Origin: JAFIEN01 sp051859505 | GTDB lineage: Bacteria; Pseudomonadota; Alphaproteobacteria; Rhodobacterales; Rhodobacteraceae | Assembly (NCBI GenBank): GCA_051859505.1 | Contig: JBHYFN010000060.1 | Location: 1-20,857, forward strand | Reading direction: 5' to 3' | DNA length: 20,857 nt | Shown: positions 1-6,381 of the stretch, in pieces | Numbering within the stretch: position 1 is the stretch's first letter | Layout: the number at the start of each line of letters is the position of its first letter | The notes under the pieces: model-generated | Database searches by the model: none | What the model was told of the DNA's origin: nothing | The model's input: the letters and a program-made list of their open reading frames with translations, nothing else | Translations under genes and position numbers: made by a program

Positions 1-16
1 GTGTCACCCCCAGAAT

Positions 17-1165
17 TCACGCGCCCGTGTCCAGCAGTTGATCCCGACCCAGCGCAAAGCCCGAGGCGATCCACCGCCCCTCGAGCACCTTGAGCCGCGC
101 GCCAAGGGCCGGCCCTTGCAGCGCGGGCATCAGGTCGGCGGCGCGGATGGGGAAGGTCTGGGCGGCGCCGAAGCGGCTCTGCTCCACCTCGGCGGGCGCG
201 ATCTCGCGCCCCTCGCCGGCGGCGCGCAGGGCCAGCACGTCCAGCGCCTCGTCCGCGCCCAGACGGTAGCCAAGCTCGCCCGGAGCCATCTCCGAAGGCA
301 GGGCATCAGTCAGCCGCTTGAGCCGTGCCGCCTGCGGGTTGCTCAGGCGCAGCCGCGCCGCCTCGCCCCCCAAGCCGGCAAGGCGGCGGAGCGGATCGGG
401 GGCAAGACCTGCCGCACCCTCGACATGGACAAGCACCGCCAGAAGATCCGGCGCAGCCCCCGGCAGAATGCGCCAAAGCACGCCTGATGCCCCCATCGAG
501 GCCACCGCCGGGGCGGGATCGGCGGCCGTGAGCAGCTTGACGACCTCGGCCGTGATCCGCTCGGCCGACAGCCGCTCCAGCCCGTCCAGATGCGCGGCGC
601 AGGCGGCCAGACCTTCGGCGTCGATGCCCTGATCGGGCGCGCCATACCAGGCGTGGAAGCGGAAGAAGCGCAGGATGCGCAGGTAATCCTCACGGATGCG
701 CGCCTCGGGGTCGCCGATGAACCGCACCCGCCGGGCCAGCGCATCCCCCAGCCCCCCCAGCGGATCGGACACCGTCCCGTCGGGCGCGGCATAAAGCGCG
801 TTCATGGTGAAATCGCGCCGGGCGGCATCCTCGGCCATCGTTTCGGCAAAGGCTACGACGGCGCGGCGCCCGTCGGTTTCCACGTCGCGGCGAAAGGTCG
901 TGACCTCGAAGGGCTGGTGATCGACGACCACCGTCACCGTGCCATGCGCCAGCCCCGTGGGCACCACGCGCAGGCCCGCCGCCTCGGCCAGTGCGCTGAC
1001 CCGCTCGGGCAAGGCCTCGGTCGTGATGTCCACATCCGTGGCCGGCCCGCCGATCAGCGCATTCCTTACGCATCCGCCCACATACCAGGCCTGATGCCCC
1101 GCCTCGGTCAGGATCCCGGCCACGGTCGCGGCGGGGCCCTGCAGCCAGTCGGCCGATATCCTCAT
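17..1165 (-). CDS. cca: CCA tRNA nucleotidyltransferase
   Basis: Adds or repairs the 3' CCA end of tRNAs in the cytoplasm using CTP and ATP (class II nucleotidyltransferase / poly(A) polymerase family). The 382-residue product has the nucleotidyltransferase head near its N terminus: the VGGCVRN motif at residues 29-35, the metal-binding DVD at 44-46, and the RRDFTMNAL motif starting at 116. A tRNA-binding helical region follows, with the family's EDYLRILRFFRFHA stretch. Length fits alphaproteobacterial members. The ATG start overlaps the stop of the upstream Nudix gene as ATGA, so the two are probably translationally coupled in one leftward operon with hslO. Nothing looks broken. I cannot tell from sequence alone whether it adds CCA de novo or is poly(A) polymerase-like, but the single gene next to Nudix and hslO favours CCA addition. 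Confidence 0.93.
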   Translation of the reverse strand: MRISADWLQGPAATVAGILTEAGHQAWYVGGCVRNALIGGPATDVDITTEALPERVSALAEAAGLRVVPTGLAHGTVTVVVDHQPFEVTTFRRDVETDGRRAVVAFAETMAEDAARRDFTMNALYAAPDGTVSDPLGGLGDALARRVRFIGDPEARIREDYLRILRFFRFHAWYGAPDQGIDAEGLAACAAHLDGLERLSAERITAEVVKLLTAADPAPAVASMGASGVLWRILPGAAPDLLAVLVHVEGAAGLAPDPLRRLAGLGGEAARLRLSNPQAARLKRLTDALPSEMAPGELGYRLGADEALDVLALRAAGEGREIAPAEVEQSRFGAAQTFPIRAADLMPALQGPALGARLKVLEGRWIASGFALGRDQLLDTGA

Positions 1166-1764
1166 CGCGCCACCCGTTCGGCCAGGGCCCGCAGGATGCG
1201 CGCCGTGGCCCCCCAGATGTAATAGGGGCCGTAAGGAACAGCATAGAAATAGCGCCGCCGCCCCTGCCAGCGGCGCGCCTCGATCCGGAAGCGGGCCGGG
1301 TCGGTGACATGGGCCAGCGGCACGCGGAACACCTCATCGACCTCGCCCGCCTGCGCGCGTTCGTCATATGGACCATGCACCAGACCGATCACGGGATGCA
1401 CAAGAAACCCCGTCACCGTTTCATGCGGCGGCAGGCTGCCGAGACACTCGACCGCGCTGCGGGGCAGGCCGATCTCTTCTTCCGCCTCGCGCAGGGCGGC
1501 GGCGGCTGGGTCGGGGTCGCCCGCGTCCTGCTTGCCGCCGGGAAAGGCGATCTGGCCCGGATGATGCTTCAGCCGGGCCGAACGCTTGGTCAGAATCACC
1601 TGCGGCACCGCCCCGGCCAGATCGACGCCCACCAGCACGCCCGCAGGCCGCAAGACGCGGCCCGCGGGCAGGCTGATCCCGGGGTTCAGGTCGAAATCCG
1701 ACGACCCGCCCCCGGGCAGGGACATGGCCCTTGCAAGAAGGGTGCCGGGATCATCCCCTGCCAC
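1162..1764 (-). CDS. Nudix hydrolase, CoA pyrophosphatase-like
   Basis: Nudix-family hydrolase of the NUDT7/NUDT8/YeaB type, which in known members cleaves the pyrophosphate of CoA and its derivatives. Seen: an N-terminal SSDFDLNPG segment, a conserved QVILTKRSARLKHHPGQIAFPGGK stretch (split here only by name: ILTKRSARLKHHPGQ then IAFPGGK), and the Nudix box with the REAEEEIGL core. I choose the GTG at 1764: an AAGAGG Shine-Dalgarno lies about 6 bases upstream, and the resulting N terminus reads like the family. The frame is open upstream to an ATG at 1821, but that would overlap hslO by about 70 bp. With the GTG start the overlap with the hslO stop is 14 bp. The stop overlaps the cca start (ATGA). 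Substrate is inferred from family only. Confidence 0.88.
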   Translation of the reverse strand: MAGDDPGTLLARAMSLPGGGSSDFDLNPGISLPAGRVLRPAGVLVGVDLAGAVPQVILTKRSARLKHHPGQIAFPGGKQDAGDPDPAAAALREAEEEIGLPRSAVECLGSLPPHETVTGFLVHPVIGLVHGPYDERAQAGEVDEVFRVPLAHVTDPARFRIEARRWQGRRRYFYAVPYGPYYIWGATARILRALAERVAR

Positions 1765-2752
1765 TCGCGGCCTCTTGCGCCTCGAACCCGAGCGTTGCGG
1801 GATCGAATTCGTAATGCGCACCGCAGAACTGGCAATCCGCCGTCACGATCCCGTCCTCGGTCGTCATGTGGCCAATATCCTTGGCGGAATAGATCGACAG
1901 GCTTTGCCGGACCTTGTCCTCCGAACAGGAGCAGCCAAAGACGACGGGCTGCGGGTCGAACACCCGCGGCCCCTCTTCGTGGAACAGCCGGACCAGAAGG
2001 TCGGTCGGCTGCACTTGGGGCCCGATCAGCTCGAGCTCCTCGACGGTGCTGAGGAGGACATTGGCACGGTTCCAGTTCTCGCCCTCTTCGCCGTCAAGGA
2101 TATCCCCGGCCTGCAGCAGCCCGCCCTCGCCCGTGCCCTCGACTCCGGCGGCAAAGGGCGAGGCCTTGGGCATGTGCTGGATCATCACCCCGCCCGCGCG
2201 CCAGTGCTCGGCCGCGCCGGCAAGGGTCGAGCGGCCATAGGTCAGCGCGAACCGGGTGGGCAGCTGTTCGGACTGCGCGAAATAGGTCTCCGCACATTCC
2301 GAAAGCGAGCTTCCGGCGATAGGCGTGATCCCCTGATAGGGGGCCATGCCCGATCCCTGGTCGATCAGGATCGCGAAGTAGCCCTTGCCGATCTGGGTGA
2401 AGGGCGCTGCATCCGGGTCAAGCCGGGCCGCGTCATAGCTGGCCCAGGCGCGGATGCGCGCAGGTTCGCCATCTTCGGTCGGGCCATAGTAATCGGTCGC
2501 GATCAGCCGCGCAGGGCCATCGCCGCGGACCTGCAGCGACAGTTTCCAGCGCAGCTTGACCGTCTGGCCGATCAGCGCGGTCAGGAGCGCCATCTCGGCC
2601 ACCAGCGCCTCGATCACCGGCGGATAGTCATGCTGGCGCAGGACGGAGTCGAGCACGCCATCCAGACGCGCGACCCGGCCCCGGATGTCGGTGCGGTCAA
2701 GCTGGAAGGGCAGGACGGTGTCGTCCCACGCGATACGGGCGCCAATGCTCAT
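1751..2752 (-). CDS. hslO: Redox-regulated chaperone Hsp33
   Basis: Hsp33 holdase chaperone, a cytoplasmic protein activated under oxidative stress when its zinc-binding cysteines form disulfides. The 333-residue product carries the diagnostic C-terminal zinc site: CSC at 274-276 and CQFC at 307-310, giving the CXC...CXXC arrangement with 30 residues between pairs. The N-terminal body has the ALIGQTVKLRWKLS region and the SSLSECAETYFAQSEQLPT region typical of the family. The ATG at 2752 has an AAGGA Shine-Dalgarno about 7 bases upstream. It is the first gene of a leftward operon with the Nudix hydrolase and cca, and is divergent from another Nudix gene across a 78-bp spacer that must hold both promoters. 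Identification is secure. Confidence 0.95.
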   Translation of the reverse strand: MSIGARIAWDDTVLPFQLDRTDIRGRVARLDGVLDSVLRQHDYPPVIEALVAEMALLTALIGQTVKLRWKLSLQVRGDGPARLIATDYYGPTEDGEPARIRAWASYDAARLDPDAAPFTQIGKGYFAILIDQGSGMAPYQGITPIAGSSLSECAETYFAQSEQLPTRFALTYGRSTLAGAAEHWRAGGVMIQHMPKASPFAAGVEGTGEGGLLQAGDILDGEEGENWNRANVLLSTVEELELIGPQVQPTDLLVRLFHEEGPRVFDPQPVVFGCSCSEDKVRQSLSIYSAKDIGHMTTEDGIVTADCQFCGAHYEFDPATLGFEAQEAASGRG

Positions 2753-2830
2753 GGCCTATTCCTTGTCTGGACGTGATAGGGATACCGCGTCCATATAGGG
2801 GCGGCAAGCAAGGGTCCAAGCGGGGAAGCC

Positions 2831-3274
2831 ATGATCAGGCGGTATGGCGAGTCTGTCCGGAACGGTCAGCGTTACAGGATGCGCCCCGGCGTCTATGCGA
2901 TCCTGCCGCGCGGGGGCGACCTGCTGCTGACCTTTCAGGAAGAGCCGCTGCCCGAGATCCAGCTTCCCGGCGGCGGCATCGACAAGGGCGAGAACCCGGT
3001 CCGCGCCCTGCACCGCGAGGTCTATGAGGAAACCGGCTGGCACATCGCCACGCCGCGCCGGCTGGGGGCGTTCCGGCGCTTCACCTACATGCCGGAATAC
3101 GATCTCTGGGCCGAGAAGCTGTGCCACATCTACATCGCCCATCCCACGATGCGCCTCGGACCGCCGGCCGAGGACGGGCATACCGCGTTGTGGTGCCCGG
3201 CCGAGGATGCGACCCGCCTGCTTGCCAATCAGGGCGAGCAGGATTTCGTCCGGGCCTTGCTGCGCTGGCTTTGA
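2831..3274 (+). CDS. Nudix hydrolase
   Basis: A 147-residue single-domain Nudix hydrolase. The full Nudix box GX5EX7REUXEEXGU is present: G48, E54, then R62-E63 and E66-E67, ending T68-G69-W70. The box glutamates supply the metal ligands and catalytic base in this family. The substrate, a nucleoside diphosphate linked to some other moiety, cannot be deduced. The ATG at 2831 is preceded by GGGGAAG at very short spacing. The gene is divergent from hslO and ends about 100 bp before the tRNA-Ala gene, which is on the other strand. It is a single-gene transcription unit as far as the window shows. Many Rhodobacteraceae carry a small Nudix gene beside hslO, but I am not certain this arrangement is general. 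Confidence 0.87.
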   Translation: MIRRYGESVRNGQRYRMRPGVYAILPRGGDLLLTFQEEPLPEIQLPGGGIDKGENPVRALHREVYEETGWHIATPRRLGAFRRFTYMPEYDLWAEKLCHIYIAHPTMRLGPPAEDGHTALWCPAEDATRLLANQGEQDFVRALLRWL

Positions 3275-3371
3275 CCGACCGGTCCTGCTGTCGTGGGAAA
3301 TGACGCGACCCGGCAGGCGCGCCGGCCAGCGACTTGCCGTTGCGTCACGAACTCATTTTCAGGTCGGATTT

Positions 3372-3447
<76 letters not shown>

Positions 3448-3476
3448 ATTTGTCGGCAATTCCGCCGGCGTGCCGC

Positions 3477-3505
3477 TGTCTATGCAGGGTGTGCGGCGGG
3501 ATCAA
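3477..3505 (-). promoter_or_regulatory. Candidate promoter for tRNA-Ala
   Basis: On the minus strand a TTGATC hexamer (3500-3505) is separated by exactly 17 bp from TAGACA (3477-3482). The tRNA 5' end lies 29 nt downstream of the latter, which would give a short leader. The match to the sigma-70 consensus is moderate, better at -35 than at -10, so this is a position-supported guess. Confidence 0.45.
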
Positions 3506-3559
3506 GAGGAAAATTCCGCTTGTCCCGCGCCACCTGAATATCAGACCACCCGGATTGCC

Positions 3560-3886
3560 CTACTGGTCGTCGTCATTCGCCGCGACGTCGCCCAGATCGT
3601 CGAACGAGACGGAATCGTCCTCGTCGTCATCCAGCACCTCGTCGCCGATATCGACATCGTCGCCCGAGTCGTCATCGTCCAGCAGCAGATCGTCGTCATC
3701 CTCGACGACCTTGAGCTTCTTGGTCTGCGCATCTTCTGCGTCGGCAACCATGGTGCGGTTCTTGCCAAGGTCGATCGTCACCACCTCGCCCGTATAGGGG
3801 CTGACGATGGGATCGGCATTCAGGTCATAGAACCTTTTGCCGGTTGTCGGGCAAACGCGTTTGGTTCCCCATTCGGCTTTGGGCAT
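3560..3886 (-). CDS. FYDLN acid domain protein (TIGR02300 family)
   Basis: A 108-residue acidic protein conserved in alphaproteobacteria; function unknown. The N terminus (residues 1-45) has the diagnostic GTKRVCPTTGKRFYDLN segment followed by IVSPYTGEVV. Residues 62-108 are dominated by aspartate and glutamate, forming a disordered acidic tail. I start at the ATG at 3886 because the family begins with a short MPKAEWGTKR-type N terminus; the open frame extends upstream to 4420 but only as a shadow of the divergent metallopeptidase. The head looks like a zinc ribbon that has lost most cysteines (only C12 remains), so metal binding is unlikely. The acidic tail could interact with a basic protein, or mimic nucleic acid; that is inference only. 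Confidence 0.9.
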   Translation of the reverse strand: MPKAEWGTKRVCPTTGKRFYDLNADPIVSPYTGEVVTIDLGKNRTMVADAEDAQTKKLKVVEDDDDLLLDDDDSGDDVDIGDEVLDDDEDDSVSFDDLGDVAANDDDQ

Positions 3887-4064
3887 GGGTTGTCCCTTCG
3901 GGTCAGTGGTTCGGGCCTCGGCCTTGTGCAGTACCTGCGTGTGCGGGGTGGTGTCCCGCACGGGCCTTGCGGCGGATCGGCGTCCCCTGCCATAAGTGTC
4001 GGCGCGTGTCAAAGCCTTTGGGCGGGGCAATACCGGCACGCAGCCAGCAAAGGCAGGTTCGGTG

Positions 4065-4760
4065 ATGGCAGTCTTGCCCGGAACACCTCCGATCGAGGTT
4101 ACGGTGCGGCGCTCGGGGCGGGCGCGGCGGATGTCGCTCAGGGTGTCGCGGCTGGACGGGCGCGTGACCCTGACCCTGCCGCAGCGCGTCAGCCTGGGTG
4201 AGGGGATGGCCTTCCTGCGGGATCGCGAGGCGTGGTTGCGGGGCCATCTCGGTACGGTCGGCGCACCCCACCGGCCGGCCCCGGGCGGGACGATTCCCTT
4301 TCGGGGGCAGGGGTTGGTGCTGACGCCGGCGCAGGTGCGCAGTCCCGTCGTCGATGGAGCGCAGCTGCTTGTGCCGCCGGATCCCGACCGGATCGAGGCG
4401 CGCCTGCTTGCCTTTCTCAAGCTTCAGGCCCGGGACCGACTGTCAGAGGCAAGCGACCGCTATGCCGCCATGCTGGGACGGCGGTATCGGCGGCTGACCC
4501 TGCGCGACACACGCTCGCGCTGGGGGTCGTGCACGGCCCAGGGCGATCTGATGTATTCCTGGCGTCTGATCATGGCGCCGCCCGAGGTGCTGGACTATGT
4601 CGCCGCGCATGAAGTTGCCCATCTGGTCGAGATGAATCACTCGCCCGCCTTCTGGGCCGTGGTTCAGGGGCTGTTTCCGGGCCATGAGGCCTGCCGCCGT
4701 TGGCTGCGCACCGAAGGCGAGAGCCTGCACCGCCTGCGGTTCGGGGCGCGAGGCGATTGA
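4065..4760 (+). CDS. YgjP/SprT-like zinc metallopeptidase (DUF45)
   Basis: A 231-residue member of the YgjP-like metallopeptidase family. Seen: the TRSRWGSC signature at residues 149-156, the zinc-binding HEVAH motif at 182-186 (H182, H186, catalytic E183), and the third ligand region NHSPAFW with H192. The N-terminal half contains the family's RRMSLRV segment followed by VTLTLP. No signal peptide or membrane segment is visible, so it should be cytoplasmic. I start at the ATG at 4065 (preceded by a GTG at 4062), not at an upstream ATG at 3996, because the extra residues are not family-like and a purine-rich stretch precedes 4065. It is divergent from the FYDLN gene over 178 bp. The substrate is unknown; some relatives act in DNA repair or protein turnover. 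Confidence 0.88.
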   Translation: MAVLPGTPPIEVTVRRSGRARRMSLRVSRLDGRVTLTLPQRVSLGEGMAFLRDREAWLRGHLGTVGAPHRPAPGGTIPFRGQGLVLTPAQVRSPVVDGAQLLVPPDPDRIEARLLAFLKLQARDRLSEASDRYAAMLGRRYRRLTLRDTRSRWGSCTAQGDLMYSWRLIMAPPEVLDYVAAHEVAHLVEMNHSPAFWAVVQGLFPGHEACRRWLRTEGESLHRLRFGARGD

Positions 4761-4771
4761 CCGGTCGCGAT

Positions 4772-4789
4772 GGAATGTGATCACATTCC
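4772..4789. promoter_or_regulatory. Perfect palindrome, probable GntR operator
   Basis: GGAATGTGATCACATTCC is an 18-bp perfect inverted repeat. Its core TGTGATCACA fits the t-GT-N2/3-AC-a pattern of FadR/FCD-type GntR operators. It ends 3 bp before the start codon of the adjacent GntR gene, so binding there would be expected to block that gene's own expression (autoregulation is inferred). Confidence 0.7.
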
Positions 4790-4792
4790 GTC

Positions 4793-5440
4793 ATGTATGG
4801 TCCGCGCCTGCCTGATCCCTCTTCCTCGGCCCATGAAAGGGTCTATCGCAACCTTCGCGCCCGCATCCTGCATGGCGAGATCGAACCCGGCGCTGCGCTG
4901 ACCCTGCGCGGGATCGGACGGGAGTTCGGCGTCTCGATGACCCCCGCGCGCGAGGCCGTCCAGCGGCTTGTTGCCGAGGGGGCGCTGCAATTGTCGGCTT
5001 CGGGAAGGGTGACGACGCCGGAACTGTCGAACGACCGGATCGAGGAGCTGGCGACGCTGCGCGCCTTGCTGGAACCCGAGTTGGCCAGCCGGGCCCTGCC
5101 GCGCGCGCATTTCGCCCTGATCGACAGGCTGGGCGCGATCAACACCGGCGTGGGCCAGATGATCGCCCGGCAGGATGCCTCGGGCTATATCCGCATGAAC
5201 CTTGAATTCCACCGCACGCTTTACCTGCGCGCGCAGTCCCCCGCGATCCTGGCCCTGACCGAAACCGTCTGGCTTCAGCTGGGGCCGACGATGCGCGCGC
5301 TTTACGCCCGGCTGCGCCGGTCCGAGCCGCCGGTGCATCACCGGATGATCCTGGCCGCGCTCAGGGCCGGGGACGAGCCGGGCCTGCGGCTTGCGATCCG
5401 GACCGACGTGACGCAGGGCCTGCGGCTTCTGAAAGGGTGA
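4793..5440 (+). CDS. GntR family regulator with FCD domain
   Basis: A 215-residue transcription factor of the FadR subfamily. Residues 13-75 form the winged helix-turn-helix: HERVYRNLRARILHGEIEPG, then LRGIGREFGVSMTPAREAVQRL, the family's recognition-helix segment. Residues 80-213 form an all-helical FCD ligand-binding domain, with N136 and H140 in MNLEFH and H182-H183 in VHHRMI. These resemble FCD metal ligands, but the last histidine often seen near the C terminus is absent (VTQGL instead). The ligand is unknown; FCD members often bind small organic acids. The ATG at 4793 is the first in-frame start, 3 bp after a perfect palindrome, leaving no room for a Shine-Dalgarno outside the palindrome. 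The transcript may be leaderless, or the palindrome may mask the ribosome site. Its targets are not obvious from the neighbourhood. Confidence 0.9.
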   Translation: MYGPRLPDPSSSAHERVYRNLRARILHGEIEPGAALTLRGIGREFGVSMTPAREAVQRLVAEGALQLSASGRVTTPELSNDRIEELATLRALLEPELASRALPRAHFALIDRLGAINTGVGQMIARQDASGYIRMNLEFHRTLYLRAQSPAILALTETVWLQLGPTMRALYARLRRSEPPVHHRMILAALRAGDEPGLRLAIRTDVTQGLRLLKG

Positions 5441-5449
5441 GGGCACGCG

Positions 5450-5508
5450 GGGCCGGGCGCGATGGGCCGGGCGCGCTGGGCCGGGCGCGCTGGGCCGGGC
5501 GCGCTGGG
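5450..5508. repeat. 14-bp GC-rich tandem repeat, four copies
   Basis: The unit GGGCCGGGCGCGCT occurs four times head to tail, at 5450, 5464, 5478 and 5492, followed by a partial GGG. The first copy ends AT instead of CT. It lies between the GntR stop and the hemP promoter region. It may be replication slippage, or act as a strong GC structure behind GntR. No gene is encoded in it. Confidence 0.9.
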
Positions 5509-5509
5509 A

Positions 5510-5534
5510 TTGACAAATCTGATTGTTTAAGTCA
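5510..5534 (+). promoter_or_regulatory. Iron box (TGA-N9-TCA) and -35 element before hemP
   Basis: TTGACA at 5510-5515 is a consensus -35 hexamer. TGATTGTTTAAGTCA at 5520-5534 matches the TGA-N9-TCA Iron-Rhodo-box reported for Rhodobacterales iron genes and attributed to a RirA-type repressor. Placement inside the core promoter of hemP suits iron repression. I see no convincing -10 hexamer at 17-18 bp spacing. Confidence 0.62.
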
Positions 5535-5601
5535 GGTTTCTCCCTGCGCCAGCCACCCGCCTGAGGGAAGCCCGAGCAAGACCGCTTTCAGAGGACTTCC
5601 C

Positions 5602-5805
5602 GTGACCCAACTCCAACCCCGACAGTCCAGGACGGAGACGGCCCAGACAGACACGACCCTGACGGCCATCTCGATCCACCGCAGCCCACCGCTTCATGAT
5701 GCGCGTGACCTTACCGGTCCGCAGGGTCAGGCGCAGATCCGCCTTGACGGTCAGACCTACACATTGCGGATCACGCGCGCGGGCAAACTGATCCTGACCA
5801 AATGA
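5602..5805 (+). CDS. hemP: Hemin uptake protein HemP
   Basis: A 67-residue HemP-family protein (PF10636 type), an accessory or regulatory factor found with haem-uptake genes. The C terminus is diagnostic: a DARDL motif (33-37) followed by IRLDGQTYTLRITRAGKLILTK, the whole conserved domain. The N-terminal 30 residues are variable and polar. I start at the GTG at 5602, which has a GAGGA Shine-Dalgarno about 6 bases upstream; the frame is open further upstream through the GC-rich repeat, but that part is not protein-like. A TGA-N9-TCA iron box lies about 70 bp upstream, implying expression when iron is scarce. The stop overlaps the start of the next gene (ATGA). No haem receptor or ABC transporter genes are in the window, so it is separate from an uptake cluster here. 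Confidence 0.9.
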   Translation: MTQLQPRQSRTETAQTDTTLTAISIHRSPPLHDARDLTGPQGQAQIRLDGQTYTLRITRAGKLILTK

Positions 5806-6287
5806 CTCGTTCCCTTCCGTTGGCCGGGGCGTCGTTTTCCCTTGCGGCCCTCACAGAAGACGACAAGCGGGACGGGGCCCGCGCCGGCCGTGACCCCGCG
5901 ACCGAACGCGGCGTGATGTTGCTGCGGCTTTGGCGCGATCATGGGGCAGAGGCGGTTGAAGCCGCCTTCATCCCGGCACTGGGCCCCGACTCTGCGGCCC
6001 GCGCTGCGGTTGCCTTCGACGATCTGTGCCAGCTTTGCCAGGCGATGGGCCCGGCATCGGAGCCGCGCAATTGTGCCGATTGCCCGATCTTCTGCGGCGA
6101 CGAGGCGCGATTCGGCGCCCTGCTCGAGAATGCGGCCATCGGAGAGCGAGACAGGGCATTCGAAATCGCACTGGGGCTGGTTCGGGCCGACCGCGCCGCC
6201 GAACTCGTCCTGCATGCAACTCAGGCAGGTCTGGCCGTTCGGCGGGCACTTCTGTGCGAGGATCGCCGCAAACGCGCGTTGCATTGA
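5802..6287 (+). CDS. Cysteine-rich protein coupled to hemP, function unknown
   Basis: A 161-residue protein I do not recognise. It overlaps hemP by 4 bp (ATGA), so it is almost certainly translated with it and shares its iron-responsive promoter. Six cysteines are present: a CXXC at 76-79, a CXXCXXXC at 91-98, and C152 near the C terminus. The spacing would suit a zinc or iron-sulfur site, or haem contact through cysteine; which of these cannot be told. The rest is predicted helical and alanine/arginine-rich, with no signal peptide and no membrane segment, so a cytoplasmic location is likely. Placement suggests a role in haem or iron handling; that is inference from linkage. The coding strand is well supported by the overlap and by the residue pattern. 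Confidence 0.78.
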   Translation: MTRSLPLAGASFSLAALTEDDKRDGARAGRDPATERGVMLLRLWRDHGAEAVEAAFIPALGPDSAARAAVAFDDLCQLCQAMGPASEPRNCADCPIFCGDEARFGALLENAAIGERDRAFEIALGLVRADRAAELVLHATQAGLAVRRALLCEDRRKRALH

Positions 6288-6381
6288 GCGCGGTTTCCCT
6301 TCCTGCTTGCACCTCGCGCAAAGCCCGGTAGACCCCTGACGATTGCTGGCCCGGCCCCGGGCCGTCTGCAGGAGAGGTGCC

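Noticed and set aside
2756..3181. A 141-codon minus-strand frame opposite the Nudix gene
   Set aside because: The plus-strand Nudix box is complete, so this is its shadow; it would also abut hslO without a ribosome site.
3560..4420. A 286-codon version of the FYDLN gene
   Set aside because: The extension lies opposite the metallopeptidase, whose zinc motif is complete; family members start at the position chosen.
4775..4786. TGTGATCACA as a CRP site
   Set aside because: CRP half sites TGTGA and TCACA are separated by 6 bp; here there is no spacer. A GntR operator fits better.
5450..5508. Tandem repeat as a CRISPR fragment
   Set aside because: Units are 14 bp, contiguous and have no spacers.
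6348..6363. GGCCCGG-CC-CCGGGCC hairpin as terminator of the hemP operon
   Set aside because: The stem is perfect but has no following T tract and only a 2-nt loop; it lies just before the GH13 ribosome site. Left unassigned.
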